Shown here: one piece after another, positions 55,016 through 63,781 of the stretch
Layout of the letters: each line of letters opens with the position of its first letter
Position numbering within the stretch: the stretch's first letter is position 1
NCBI RefSeq assembly: GCF_002811245.1
Contig: NZ_NIVQ01000018.1
Coordinates: forward strand, 1-63,781
Direction: 5' to 3'
DNA from: Vibrio salilacus
GTDB taxonomy: Bacteria; Pseudomonadota; Gammaproteobacteria; Enterobacterales; Vibrionaceae
Length of the DNA stretch: 63,781 nt
Position numbers and translations under genes: made by a program
The notes under the pieces: generated by a model
Told to the model about the DNA's origin: nothing
What the model saw: the letters and a program-made list of their open reading frames with translations, nothing else
Database searches by the model: none

Positions 55016-55047
55016 AGGTCGTGGTGCGCAAGCATAGCGACCTTTTT
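55016..55047 (+). terminator. Candidate terminator after the DUF3316 gene
   Basis: AGGTCG / CGACCT stem with a 16-nt loop, followed by TTTTTAT. The stem is short. Confidence 0.55.
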
Positions 55048-55152
55048 ATGACGGTTTCCTGACTTATCAGAGCGCGATCGAACTATACTCTAAAAATAAA
55101 CCTGCTTCGGCACCATTTTCGCTGTCCGTCATTTTTATTTAGAAGGTAAACG

Positions 55153-55524
55153 ATGAAAATCTCTATACTCAGCTCGTTGTTGGCGGCCCTCGCGCTAATG
55201 GGATGCAGTCAGACTTCTCAATCCCCTATCCAAGAGCCTTCCCCTAACCCTCTATGTACCTCTAAATCTATACCTGGGGGATGGAGTGATACCGACATCA
55301 CGCCTGATGTCCAAGCTGCCGTCAATGCCCTCATGTCACATATGGGCAGTCATTCAGAATTACAAAGTGTCGACAAGGTCCGCACACAGGTAGTCAGTGG
55401 CATCAACTATGCAATTGAATATCGTCTGAAGAATGGCGAAGTTTGGCATGCTGTTGTTTATCGGAATCTGCGAAATGACTACATGGTCGACCATATAGCG
55501 ACGCCTGGCCCACTGTGTCCATAA
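55153..55524 (+). CDS. Cystatin/stefin-like lipoprotein
   Basis: A 123-residue lipoprotein (lipobox LMGC, Cys18). After a Pro-rich linker, residues 40-115 resemble type-1 cystatins: PGGWS (the N-terminal Gly wedge), TPDVQAAVNAL (the long helix), QVVSGINYAIEYRL (QVVAG-type first hairpin, residues 79-83), and then VWHAVVYRNL (matching the conserved H-x-x-V-Y strand). Cys35 and Cys122 could form a disulfide. The predicted role is inhibition of papain-like cysteine proteases at the cell envelope; this is inferred from motif similarity only. Monocistronic; AGAAGG precedes the ATG. Confidence 0.75.
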   Translation: MKISILSSLLAALALMGCSQTSQSPIQEPSPNPLCTSKSIPGGWSDTDITPDVQAAVNALMSHMGSHSELQSVDKVRTQVVSGINYAIEYRLKNGEVWHAVVYRNLRNDYMVDHIATPGPLCP

Positions 55525-55619
55525 GAAAATGACCTTTGTTTGAATGAAAAAGGCATAATTAGGTCGCTTCATTGCATTTGGCCGATATAATAAGGGTTCA
55601 ATAATAAATAGGTTTAAGC

Positions 55620-56048
55620 ATGAAAATTTGTGGTGTAGAACTAAAAGCAAACGACGCAATTATTTGTCTTCTTTCTCATTCAGACAGTGTGGTTCATCTG
55701 CCTGACTGCCGCGTATCGAAATTAACCATCGGCAATGCGAATGACACACAAGAAATCCGTAAGTTTCAGTTCTCTTTCGCCAAGCTGGTCGAAGATTATC
55801 AGATCGAAAAAGTGGTGATTCGTCAGCGTCAAACCAAAGGAAAATTTGCCGGTGGTGCCGTGGGTTTTAAACTTGAAGCCGCGATTCAACTTATTGAAGG
55901 CCTGAATGTTGAAGTCGTCTCTCCGACAGAGATTAAAGAGAGCTTAAAGCGAAATCCACTCGCCATCGCATTTAAAGAGACTGGCCTTAAGCAATATCAA
56001 GAACAAGCATTTGCGACGGCTTACGCGTGTGTAATGAAACGAGGGTAA
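55620..56048 (+). CDS. DUF3010 family protein
   Basis: A 142-residue cytoplasmic protein. MKICGVELKANDAIICLL, IEKVVIRQRQTKGKFAGGAVGFKLEAAIQL and FATAYACVMKRG match the DUF3010 family; the alternating pattern suggests an RNase H/RuvC-like fold, but the usual acidic triad is not clearly complete. Function unknown. It ends 29 bp before a bidirectional terminator shared with the convergent proV gene. Confidence 0.85.
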   Translation: MKICGVELKANDAIICLLSHSDSVVHLPDCRVSKLTIGNANDTQEIRKFQFSFAKLVEDYQIEKVVIRQRQTKGKFAGGAVGFKLEAAIQLIEGLNVEVVSPTEIKESLKRNPLAIAFKETGLKQYQEQAFATAYACVMKRG

Positions 56049-56076
56049 CCGCTGTTAATCAAACGCTTAATGATAC

Positions 56077-56107
56077 AAAAAGCCCAGTATTGATTGCTGG
56101 GCTTTTT
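56077..56107. terminator. Bidirectional terminator between DUF3010 and proV
   Basis: AAAAAGCCCAG / CTGGGCTTTTT stem with a 9-nt loop between convergent genes; A and T tracts serve both directions. Confidence 0.9.
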
Positions 56108-56121
56108 GTTATCCGTTCACG

Positions 56122-57306
56122 TTATGCTACGCGTTGGTCTTTAAAATTACCTAACAAGGCATCGTACAATTCATTATCGGTGAGCACACCCACCAGCTGG
56201 TTATCTTCAACCAATAAAATAGGTTGATTACTGCGTTGTTTTAACTCAATTGCTTCACGCATCCCAATTTCAGGGCTTGCTTGAACCACGCTGGATTCAC
56301 TGACTTGCGCCATTTCAAATGTATCATCACTCCAATCGAGTAACGTTTTATCTGAGTCAACTAAAGCAACACCATTGATTTGCTGTTTTACCCATAAATC
56401 GTCACGTGAACAAATTTGCCATTGGTCATCTCGGCTGATGAGATGTTCGCGCATTTGCATCAACGAGCGTCCTTTCAACACGTTCAATGGATTAGTGTGT
56501 GCGACAAAGTCTTTGACATATTCTGTTTCTGGCGCGAGTACGATTTGCTCTGGTTTACCATGTTGAATAAGCTTACCAGACTCCATAATCGCGATATTAT
56601 TACCAATCTTGAGCGCTTCGTCTAAGTCGTGGCTAACAAATAAAATCGTCTTATTGAGCTTTTTCTGCAATAGAATCAGCTCATCTTGTAATTGAGCACG
56701 AATCAAGGGGTCAAGCGCTGAAAAAGGTTCATCCATCAATAAGATATCGGTATCCATAGCAAAAGCACGAGCAAGACCAACTCGTTGCTGCATTCCCCCT
56801 GAAAGTTCATGAGGATGTTTGGTTTCCCACTCAGCTAATCCGACCATTTCAAGCTGCTGTCGCGCTTTTTCACGACGTTTAGCCTTCGGCACGCCCTGCA
56901 TTTCTAAACCAAAAGCAACATTATCTAGCACAGTCAACCATGGCATCAAAGCGAACTTCTGAAAGACCATCGATACACGATGGGTTCTCAGGTGACGCAG
57001 TGTGCCTTCATCACAATCGGCCAAATTGACACTTTGCTCGCCATCTTTAATCTCTAAGCTACCGCGAGAGATTGAATTAAGACCATTGACGGCACGTAAT
57101 AAGCTCGATTTACCCGAACCAGATAAACCCATTAGCACACAGATTTCACCCTCTTTGACTGTCATTGAAACATTATCAACGCCGACAACTTGGCCAGTTT
57201 GATCAATAATTTCTTGGCGACTTTTGCCTTGATCAAGCAGATCGAGCGCCTGTTTTTGCTTGTTACCAAAAACCACGTCAAGATTGTTAATTGTAATTGC
57301 ATCCAT
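56122..57306 (-). CDS. proV: Glycine betaine/choline ABC transporter ATPase ProV
   Basis: About 394 residues. Walker A GLSGSGKSSLL, signature LSGGMQQRVGLARAF, Walker B ILLMDEPFSALD and switch His in FVSHDLDEAL are intact. Residues from about 270 form a tandem CBS region (LVEDNQLVGVLTDNELYDAL), which senses ionic strength in related OpuA transporters. The frame opens at 57339; of two adjacent ATG codons, the one at 57306 is best spaced from AGAGG, and its upstream neighbour overlaps the proW stop. Last gene of betIBA-proXWV. Confidence 0.94.
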   Translation of the reverse strand: MDAITINNLDVVFGNKQKQALDLLDQGKSRQEIIDQTGQVVGVDNVSMTVKEGEICVLMGLSGSGKSSLLRAVNGLNSISRGSLEIKDGEQSVNLADCDEGTLRHLRTHRVSMVFQKFALMPWLTVLDNVAFGLEMQGVPKAKRREKARQQLEMVGLAEWETKHPHELSGGMQQRVGLARAFAMDTDILLMDEPFSALDPLIRAQLQDELILLQKKLNKTILFVSHDLDEALKIGNNIAIMESGKLIQHGKPEQIVLAPETEYVKDFVAHTNPLNVLKGRSLMQMREHLISRDDQWQICSRDDLWVKQQINGVALVDSDKTLLDWSDDTFEMAQVSESSVVQASPEIGMREAIELKQRSNQPILLVEDNQLVGVLTDNELYDALLGNFKDQRVA

Positions 57307-57308
57307 CA

Positions 57309-58151
57309 TTAAGCCTCTTTCTGGTTTGGTGTTTTGCATAAGCGGTCAAGAATAATGGCAACCAAAACAATGGCGAGGCCAGCTTCAAAACCTTGTGAAA
57401 TATTCACCGTGTTAAGTGCACGTACCACAGGTTTACCCAGTCCGTCGGCTCCAACCAATGCCGCGATCACCACCATTGATAGTGACAACATAATACATTG
57501 AGTTACGCCCGCCATAATGCTTGGCATCGCCGCCGGAAGCTCAACTTTGAATAGCAACTTTCTACGGCTAGCACCAAACGCTTTGCCCGCTTCGATCAAC
57601 TCTTCCGGTACTTTGGTCATACCTAAGTAAGTAAGACGAATTGGCGCTGCAATCGCAAATATGATGGTTGAAATTAACCCCGGTACGATACCTAAACCAA
57701 ACAAGACTAAGGTCGGGATAAGGTAAACAAAGGTTGGCACGGTTTGCATCAAGTCGAGTATTGGTCTCAACAAGGTATATAACCACGCGCGGTGCGCTGC
57801 CATGATCCCTAGAGGTACGCCAATTAATACGGAAATCGTTGTCGCTGCAAATACAAGAACAAAGGTTTCCAGCATCTCCTGCCAATAACCAATATTGAGA
57901 ATGGTCAGCAATGCGCCAACAATAAACAGCACCAAAGGAATACTTCTATGCAAATACCAAGCAATCGCCGCCGTTAAAATAATTGGTGCGGCAGGTGGCA
58001 TCCACTTAAACACATCGACAACAAAAAGAATCACAGTTTCAAGAAAGATAGAGACAGCATCGAAAAAGCCTGCGCCGTTAAGCGTCAGCCAATCCACCAC
58101 GGTTTCCATCCATTCACCCACAGGGATTTTGTTATTAGTAATAAAATTCAC
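57309..58151 (-). CDS. proW: Glycine betaine/choline ABC transporter permease ProW
   Basis: About 280 residues with six or seven transmembrane helices. The binding-protein-dependent motif EAGKAFGASRRKLLFKVELPAAMPSIMAG (EAA loop) faces the ATPase. The proposed start is GTG 58151, with AAAGG 7 nt upstream; the open frame extends to 58190, but its first codons lie in the intergenic hairpin. It is the translocation pore for betaine/choline, between proX and proV. Confidence 0.92.
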   Translation of the reverse strand: MNFITNNKIPVGEWMETVVDWLTLNGAGFFDAVSIFLETVILFVVDVFKWMPPAAPIILTAAIAWYLHRSIPLVLFIVGALLTILNIGYWQEMLETFVLVFAATTISVLIGVPLGIMAAHRAWLYTLLRPILDLMQTVPTFVYLIPTLVLFGLGIVPGLISTIIFAIAAPIRLTYLGMTKVPEELIEAGKAFGASRRKLLFKVELPAAMPSIMAGVTQCIMLSLSMVVIAALVGADGLGKPVVRALNTVNISQGFEAGLAIVLVAIILDRLCKTPNQKEA

Positions 58152-58171
58152 AATAAGACCTTTCTTTGATC

Positions 58172-58196
58172 GGTGAGGTGCGAATAACACCTCACC
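58172..58196 (-). promoter_or_regulatory. Intercistronic hairpin between proX and proW
   Basis: GGTGAGGTG / CACCTCACC, a perfect 9-bp stem with a 7-nt loop, occupies the proX-proW gap. There is no T tract, so it is probably an mRNA stabiliser or partial attenuator, giving more binding protein than permease. Coordinates may be off by one. Confidence 0.7.
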
Positions 58197-58205
58197 GCAA
58201 TTAGA

Positions 58206-59144
58206 TTACGCGTTTGATTTAATGTAGTTATTTACGGCTGTGGCTGCGTCACCACCTTCGAGTGTTTTCAGCCCCTCAAGCCAAGCTTGCACTTGTTTTG
58301 GGTTCTCTTTCAGCCATTTTTGCGCCGCTTTCGACGGCTTGACGTTCTGGTTTAAGATCTGTTCCATTAACTGGTTTTCCATCTCTAAGCTGAACGTTAA
58401 ATTCTTAAGCAGCTGACCTACGTTCTGGCACTGCGCAAGGTAACCTTGACGTACGTTTGTGTAGACACTAGCCCCACCGTAATTTGGACCGAAGAAGTCA
58501 TCACCACCGGCTAAGTATTCCATTTCAACATTGCTGTTCATTGGGTGTGGAGCCCAACCAAGGTACACGATCCATTGATTGCGACGCACCGCTCGTGATA
58601 CCTGTGAAACCATACCCGCTTCACTAGACTCCACGAGGTTAAAATCTTTAAGACCAAACGCATCACTATCTATCATCGATTGGATCAAGCGGTTACCATC
58701 ATTGCCCGGTTCAATGCCATAAATACGGTCTTTAAAATTGTCGGCATACTTGGCAAGGTCGGCAAAATCTTTTACACCTGCGTCATAAACAAACTTAGGT
58801 ACAGCCAGTGTATATTTTGCACCTTCAAGGTTGGCGCGTACGGTTTCGACGGTGCCTGCTTCTCGGTATTTAGCGATGTCCCCTTCCATCGTTGGCATCC
58901 AGTTGCCAAGGAAGATATCGATATCACCGTTTGCCATTGAAGAATAAGTCACTGGTACTGAAAGTAAGTCAGTTTTGGTTTTATAACCCATACCTTTGAG
59001 CAACTCGCTAGTCACTGCCGTCGTTGCAGTAATGTCGGTCCAACCAACATCGGCAAAACGAACGGTTTCACACTGGTTCGCATACGCATTAAAAGCGAAT
59101 GCACTGACTGCGAGGGTAGTCATTGTTTTTGTCATCATAGACAT
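58206..59144 (-). CDS. proX: Choline/glycine betaine substrate-binding protein
   Basis: A 312-residue periplasmic protein. The start is ATG 59144, with AAGGAAATTACT upstream; the signal peptide covers residues 1-23 (ending NAYA). The mature protein begins NQCETVRFADVGWTDITATT; aromatic residues for the quaternary ammonium cage appear at GWTD, LGNWMPT, YGIEPG and YLGWAPHPMN, close to ChoX/ProX. A Cys pair (Cys near residue 26 and in LAQCQN) could form a disulfide. It is 31 bp after betA. Confidence 0.93.
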   Translation of the reverse strand: MSMMTKTMTTLAVSAFAFNAYANQCETVRFADVGWTDITATTAVTSELLKGMGYKTKTDLLSVPVTYSSMANGDIDIFLGNWMPTMEGDIAKYREAGTVETVRANLEGAKYTLAVPKFVYDAGVKDFADLAKYADNFKDRIYGIEPGNDGNRLIQSMIDSDAFGLKDFNLVESSEAGMVSQVSRAVRRNQWIVYLGWAPHPMNSNVEMEYLAGGDDFFGPNYGGASVYTNVRQGYLAQCQNVGQLLKNLTFSLEMENQLMEQILNQNVKPSKAAQKWLKENPKQVQAWLEGLKTLEGGDAATAVNNYIKSNA

Positions 59145-59175
59145 AGTAATTTCCTTGTAATGATTGCTGACTAAT

Positions 59176-60876
59176 TTACTTGGCTGTTTCAACAGCCCTT
59201 TTTGGCGTTTTCATTCTTTGGTGTTGCTGCCAACCTGGTGCAATCCAGATGGGCTGCTGCTGTTCTTTTAATAGACGTTTACCTAAGATCATGTCTGCGG
59301 CACGTTCGGCCACCATAATGGTTGGCGCATTAAGGTTGCCATTAGGAATGGTGGGGAAAACAGACGAATCGACCACGCGCAACGATTCGATACCGCGCAC
59401 TCGGCACTGCTCATCGAGTACCGCCATTGGATCGTTATCTGCGCCCATTTTGCAGCTACACGATGGATGGTACGCGCTTTCGACATTACTCTTCACCCAA
59501 GCATCAATATCGTTGTCTGACGTAACCTCACCACCGGGTTGAATCTCTTCTCCACGATATTTGTCTAACGCAGGCTGTTCGAGAATTTCGCGAGTTAAAC
59601 GAATACAGTCACGCCAATCTTGCTTATCTTGTTCGGTTGAAATGTAATTGAACTCAATTTGAGGGTGCACGTGCGGATCGGCCGAAACAATTTGCACACT
59701 GCCACGACTCTCGGGTTTATTTGGCCCAACATGCACTTGAAAACCATGGCCATCAAAAGCAGTACGGCCATCGTAGCGCATCGCAGCTGGTAAGAAGTGA
59801 TACTGAATATTTGGCCACTTCAGCCCTTGACGAGAACGAATAAATCCACACGATTCAAAATGGTTGGTTGCCCCAAGTCCTTTGCGTGTCAAAATCCATT
59901 CGGTACCAATTTTAGCTTTGCTGACAAGACCCAATTTGCTGTTGAGGCTGATGGGCTCTTTACAGTGATATTGAAAATACACTTCGAGGTGGTCTTGAAG
60001 ATTCTGACCGACACCAGGCAGATCAAGCACGGTTTCAACGCCCGCTTGATCAAGTACCGCTTTAGGGCCAATACCTGATAGCTGGAGCAGTTGCGGCGAA
60101 CCAATCGAACCGGCGCTCGAAATAACCTCTTTTGACGCCGAAACGCGTTGCACTTTGCCCGACTTTTCGAACTCAAGACCTGTGGCCTTATTGCCTTCAA
60201 TAAGGAACTTACGCGCCACAACGCCTTTAATTAACGTTAAGTTTGAACGTTTCAGAGCACGCCTTAAGTAAGCGTTAGAGGTAGAAGCACGCACGCCTTT
60301 ATCTACCGTCATGTGCATCGCACCAAACCCTTCTTGCTGATAACCGTTATAGTCATCTGTTTCTGGGTAGCCTGCCTCAACGCCTGCATCAATGAACGCA
60401 CGATAAAGTGGATTGAGCTGCATATCATTGCCAGCACATGTTCCTAGTGGCCCGGCGCCACCACGGTAGTCATCTTCACCACCAATCCAAGACTCGGCGC
60501 GTTTAAAATAAGGTAAACACGCTTGGTAGTTCCAACCATTTGCCCCTTGTTGTTGCCATTCATCGAAATCGCACGCATGGCCACGAACGTAGACCATGCC
60601 ATTGATCGATGAACTGCCGCCGAGCACTTTTCCACGCGGACAATGAAGCTGGCGTCCGTCTAAACCTTGCTCCTGCGTGGTCTCAAATTGCCACGCATAA
60701 CGGTCACTGTTCATCGGATATGAAAGCGCTGTCGGCATTTGAATAAAGATGCTTTTATCGGTGCCGCCTGCCTCAAGTAATAGCACTTGATGCTGACCAC
60801 TTTCGGTTAAGCGATCCGCCAATACACAGCCAGCCGATCCCGCACCGACGATAATATAATCGTAGTGTTGTTGCAT
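59176..60876 (-). CDS. betA: Choline dehydrogenase BetA
   Basis: A 566-residue GMC oxidoreductase. [18 protein letters not shown] is the FAD dinucleotide motif; [19 protein letters not shown] and [16 protein letters not shown] are the two GMC signatures; [10 protein letters not shown] holds the catalytic His block. It oxidises choline to betaine aldehyde, and possibly on to betaine. The start is ATG 60876 (GGAGAGACACA site), 16 codons inside the open frame. Gap to betB 22 bp. Confidence 0.96.
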   Translation of the reverse strand: MQQHYDYIIVGAGSAGCVLADRLTESGQHQVLLLEAGGTDKSIFIQMPTALSYPMNSDRYAWQFETTQEQGLDGRQLHCPRGKVLGGSSSINGMVYVRGHACDFDEWQQQGANGWNYQACLPYFKRAESWIGGEDDYRGGAGPLGTCAGNDMQLNPLYRAFIDAGVEAGYPETDDYNGYQQEGFGAMHMTVDKGVRASTSNAYLRRALKRSNLTLIKGVVARKFLIEGNKATGLEFEKSGKVQRVSASKEVISSAGSIGSPQLLQLSGIGPKAVLDQAGVETVLDLPGVGQNLQDHLEVYFQYHCKEPISLNSKLGLVSKAKIGTEWILTRKGLGATNHFESCGFIRSRQGLKWPNIQYHFLPAAMRYDGRTAFDGHGFQVHVGPNKPESRGSVQIVSADPHVHPQIEFNYISTEQDKQDWRDCIRLTREILEQPALDKYRGEEIQPGGEVTSDNDIDAWVKSNVESAYHPSCSCKMGADNDPMAVLDEQCRVRGIESLRVVDSSVFPTIPNGNLNAPTIMVAERAADMILGKRLLKEQQQPIWIAPGWQQHQRMKTPKRAVETAK

Positions 60877-60898
60877 TGTGTCTCTCCGAATTTTGTCG

Positions 60899-62353
60899 CT
60901 AGGCGTAAGGGCTTTCGAAGCCACCCAGTTCGATTAATACACTCTTGGTTTGAGTGTAACTGCGCAGTGTCTCGGGGCCGTTCTCTCGGCCAATGCCTGA
61001 ATGTTTGTAACCACCAACAGGCATTTCTGCAGGAGAGTCTCCCCAAGTATTGACCCAGCAGATCCCCGCTTGCATTTGATGAATTACGCGGTGGGCACGG
61101 CTTAAGTCTTGGGTAAATAGCCCTGCGGCAAGTCCGTAATCGGTGTCATTCGCACGAGCAATCACTTCGTCTTCATCGCTGAACTTGAGCACCGACATCA
61201 CAGGACCGAAGATTTCATTTTGAACATGTGCCATGCTGTCGTCGCAATCAACAAACACGGTTGGCACAACAAAGTTGCCATTTTCTAGGCCGTTTTCGGT
61301 AACTTGATAGCCACCAGTGAGCAACGTGGCACCACTTGCTTTCGCTGTATCAATGGCGGATAACACTTTGCTAAGATGCTCTTTGGAAATGAGCGCACCA
61401 ATTTGTGTCTCAAGATCCATAGGATCGCCGACCACTAGTTTTTCTGTACGAGTTTTGAGCTGGGCAACAAAGTCATCATAAATTGATTGATGAACAAATA
61501 CGCGCGTACCATGAGTACACACTTCACCTTGAGTGTAAAAATTGGCAACCATCGCCGCTGAAACCGCATCGTCCAGTTTGGCATCACCAAATACGATCAT
61601 CGGTGATTTACCACCAAGCTCCATCGTTACCTGTTTGAGTGTTTTGGCACTATCCGCCATCACTAATTTGCCAGTGCCCGATTCGCCCGTGAACGATACT
61701 TTGGCAATATCAGGGTGCGCCGTTAGCATTTGACCAACACGATGATCGCCTTGCAGTACATTAAACACGCCATCAGGCACACCAGCTTGCTGAAACACTT
61801 CTGCCAGTTTTAATGCTGTTAATGGTGTCTCTTCTGACGGTTTGAAGATCATTGCGTTACCCGCAGCTAGCGCTGGCGCTGACTTCCACATAGCAATTTG
61901 AATTGGGTAGTTCCACGCACCAATACCAGCGCAAATGCCTAAAGCCTCACGACGAGTGTAGAAAAACTGACTGTCTCCCATCGGTTGCTGTTCACCTTGC
62001 ATCGCTGGCACAAGTCCGGCGTAATATTCAATGACGTCGGCACCGGTGGCAATATCAACCTCGAGTGCTTCTTGTAAAGGCTTACCCGTATCGGCGACCT
62101 CAAGTTTTGCTAATTCATTATTACGCTCACGCAAAATCGCGACCGCTTTGAGTAAAATGCGACTGCGTTCAATGGGCGCCATCGCTGACCAAACAGCAAA
62201 GCCACGCTTTGCAGCTTCAATCGCTCGCGACATATCATCATCGCTAGCTTGGCCTATCGTTGCTAGCGGTTCACCGTTAGCTGGATTGTATGTGATAAAG
62301 CTTTGATTAGATGTGGCGTGACAAAACTGCCCATCAATAAATAGTGATTTCAT
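60899..62353 (-). CDS. betB: Betaine-aldehyde dehydrogenase BetB
   Basis: A 484-residue NAD(P)-dependent aldehyde dehydrogenase. Key blocks: [47 protein letters not shown] (general-base Glu) and [14 protein letters not shown] (catalytic Cys). It oxidises betaine aldehyde to glycine betaine. It sits 17 bp after betI and 22 bp before betA. Confidence 0.97.
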   Translation of the reverse strand: MKSLFIDGQFCHATSNQSFITYNPANGEPLATIGQASDDDMSRAIEAAKRGFAVWSAMAPIERSRILLKAVAILRERNNELAKLEVADTGKPLQEALEVDIATGADVIEYYAGLVPAMQGEQQPMGDSQFFYTRREALGICAGIGAWNYPIQIAMWKSAPALAAGNAMIFKPSEETPLTALKLAEVFQQAGVPDGVFNVLQGDHRVGQMLTAHPDIAKVSFTGESGTGKLVMADSAKTLKQVTMELGGKSPMIVFGDAKLDDAVSAAMVANFYTQGEVCTHGTRVFVHQSIYDDFVAQLKTRTEKLVVGDPMDLETQIGALISKEHLSKVLSAIDTAKASGATLLTGGYQVTENGLENGNFVVPTVFVDCDDSMAHVQNEIFGPVMSVLKFSDEDEVIARANDTDYGLAAGLFTQDLSRAHRVIHQMQAGICWVNTWGDSPAEMPVGGYKHSGIGRENGPETLRSYTQTKSVLIELGGFESPYA

Positions 62354-62370
62354 ATTGAGTCTGACTTTGG

Positions 62371-62967
62371 TTATTTTTGTGAATAAAAGGTAAGTTGCTT
62401 GTCGAGATAATCATTGATGATCAGTCGTGCTTTATTTGCATCTATGCCTTGTGGGTTAAGCGTGCCACGTAGCCAAATACCATCAATCAATGCTGCGATA
62501 CCGTGGACGATAATCTCAGCCTGTTGTTTATCGAAGAGCGCTTTTAGTTCAATTTTGAGGTGCGAAATCAAGCGTTTTTCATTGACTCGTTGTAATCGCT
62601 TTAGTTCTTGGTCATGCACTGAATAAGACCAAAATGCTAGCCATGTCTTGGCGACTTTATTCTCGGCTTGGAAACCGACAAAGTTACCTTCAACAATCGC
62701 ATTAATTCGTTGTTGATGAGCATCAGCAGGAAGAGCGCGTAGCTTATCCGTCACGGTTTGAGATAACTGACGCAGAATTTCACGCATCGTTTCCTCAAGC
62801 AAACCATGTTTACCACCAAAATAATGGTTGATGATTCCCGTCGAAACTCCCGCCTCTTTGGCAATTAAGGCAATACTTGCACACGGCAAGCCAACTCTGT
62901 CTATCACTGACATCGTCGCGTTTACCAGCTGTGGTTTTCGGATACTTGGCATCCCAACCTTAGGCAT
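62371..62967 (-). CDS. betI: Choline-responsive repressor BetI
   Basis: A 198-residue TetR-family regulator. The N-terminal HTH is [34 protein letters not shown], and the remainder is the helical ligand domain ([12 protein letters not shown]). BetI represses the bet operon, and choline relieves repression. It is the first gene of the operon, and three palindromes lie just upstream. Confidence 0.95.
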   Translation of the reverse strand: MPKVGMPSIRKPQLVNATMSVIDRVGLPCASIALIAKEAGVSTGIINHYFGGKHGLLEETMREILRQLSQTVTDKLRALPADAHQQRINAIVEGNFVGFQAENKVAKTWLAFWSYSVHDQELKRLQRVNEKRLISHLKIELKALFDKQQAEIIVHGIAALIDGIWLRGTLNPQGIDANKARLIINDYLDKQLTFYSQK

Positions 62968-62986
62968 TTTTGCTACTCCTCAATTT

Positions 62987-63006
62987 TTAATTGAACGATT
63001 AGTTAA
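62987..63006. promoter_or_regulatory. Candidate BetI operator
   Basis: TTAATTGAACGATTAGTTAA, an imperfect dyad 20 bp upstream of the betI start, contains the ATTGAACG half-site typical of BetI operators. Only one half is close to the consensus. Confidence 0.5.
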
Positions 63007-63021
63007 ATATAAAATGCCTGA

Positions 63022-63074
63022 AAATCATTTAGAACTCAAATGATTTTTTTAATTTGTAGCACGTTTACTACAAA
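63022..63074. promoter_or_regulatory. Two perfect palindromes upstream of betI
   Basis: AAATCATTT-AGAACTC-AAATGATTT (63022-63046) and TTTGTAG-CACGTTTA-CTACAAA (63053-63074) are 9-bp and 7-bp perfect dyads. The first is followed by T residues on the plus strand and could alternatively be a weak terminator; the second looks like an operator of roughly two helical turns. Confidence 0.5.
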
Positions 63075-63781
63075 GCCACACTAGAAATAGCATTCGACTC
63101 TAATTAAATGCCGTTCTTAATGAAACTCTATAAAGTTAAGCTGAAAGATCACACAAAATTCAATAAACCATTCTAAAACATGAATTTAAATGCAATTTTA
63201 TCATTTGGAAAAAGTTAAAATTCAGGCTAAAAACCGGAAAATCATTAACACTGGTTACATTACCACAACCAACACCAAATGATTTACTTCGCTCTCTAAT
63301 TTACTTAGAAACCAAATCATCCAAACTAAAACTTAGACTTCTATTGGATTTCATCAAAGTTAGACCAGTCCATATACGGAAATGGCTAAAACCATAAAGC
63401 TAGCTATTATTATGAAATACGAAGATTTCGTTTCACGCGGTTAGCTCCCTAGCAAAACCAGATCGACAATATCAAACTTCCGTTTAGCTCCTTCTGGACA
63501 AAAAGCACACCACTGCAACGCCTAGACTCAAAACTGGCGTCTTGAATGTATTGTTCGTACGTATCTTAATTTGTGATGTTATGCAGGGATCGTTTAGCAT
63601 TTTCTACGCCAACCCCGCTTTTTTAGAAGTTTGATCAACACCAAGAGCAGGGCGACCGCATGAGTGTCTATATTTTCACCACATGACTAAAACCAGCGCT
63701 TAATACGGCCTCTAGCATGGTTGTGTTCATCATGCATCGCTTTTGTTTACCGACAATGCTTAGCTTAGTTGGCTCTGCTCG
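63075..63781. other. Right-hand 700 bp without an assignable gene
   Basis: This AT-rich stretch, followed by a more GC-balanced part from about 63420, holds no open frame of convincing length on either strand. Short frames on the minus strand (for example a 19-codon stretch ending LIKLLKKRGWRRKC near 63605-63660) suggest decayed coding sequence, but I could not match them to a family. No integron attC site or transposase motif was recognised. Confidence 0.35.

Noticed and set aside
63420..63781. Possible integron cassette or transposase relic at the right end
   Set aside because: No attC core sites, no terminal inverted repeats and no transposase motif could be found; only short broken frames exist.

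Overview
The window is a stretch of a Vibrio chromosome (Gammaproteobacteria, marine type). Support comes from a thermolabile-hemolysin-type GDSL lipase (20313-21563), the betI-betB-betA-proX-proW-proV order used by vibrios for choline/betaine osmoprotection (56122-62967), Vibrio-type small families (DUF3316, DUF496, DUF6279, DUF3010) and moderate GC. The species is not identifiable from the sequence alone. No rRNA, tRNA, complete insertion sequence, prophage, integron or CRISPR array was seen.

Layout. 1-7100: small housekeeping and envelope genes (TraF-like barrel, GIY-YIG protein, YceH, YeeX, YgjV, OmpA lipoprotein, DsbA-like lipoprotein with a membrane FKBP, Nudix, retropepsin-like lipoprotein). 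7147-11465: aromatic aminotransferase, then anaerobic ribonucleotide reductase nrdD-nrdG. Its upstream region carries a perfect FNR box, two NrdR boxes 31 bp apart and a consensus DnaA box. 11466-16543: secreted nuclease-fold protein and a two-gene RND efflux system. 16587-19879: a sulfide/persulfide module, with a BigR-type ArsR repressor and two YeeE/YedE transporters divergent from a YgaP-like membrane protein and a CoA-disulfide reductase-rhodanese fusion. The spacer between them holds repeated ATTAGA/TCTAAT operators. 20313-25269: hemolysin, VOC protein, LonB-like protease, uncharacterised protein. 25499-32473: lactate use (LysR, permease, L-lactate dehydrogenase, FAD/Fe-S D-lactate dehydrogenase). 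33282-38681: a decayed zone with a 5'-truncated M16 peptidase abutting an MscS channel, a DM13 protein, a multiply damaged pepT, and an intact nucleoside symporter. 39182-47932: threonine catabolism (kbl-tdh), LysR, cytochrome b562, PHP phosphatase and a large HD-GYP receptor. 48293-51993: zwf-pgl-gnd pentose phosphate operon, followed by a structured leader with a 45-codon ORF. 52466-56048: a TSUP permease, lipoproteins including a cystatin-like one, and DUF3010. 56122-62967: choline/betaine operon. 62968-63781: operator-like palindromes, then sequence I could not assign.

How it fits together. Most units are metabolic or stress modules with recognisable local regulators: anaerobic dNTP synthesis under FNR/NrdR, sulfide detoxification under BigR, lactate oxidation next to a LysR gene, and betaine synthesis plus uptake under BetI. 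No unambiguous new multi-gene system was found. The most novel-looking items are the stefin/cystatin-like lipoprotein (55153-55524), the structured small-ORF unit after gnd (52100-52370), an orphan terminator implying a short RNA upstream of 39117, an HD-GYP protein with a large insertion between its HD and GYP motifs, and a set of gene-decay scars (25298, 33282, 37026, 52466).
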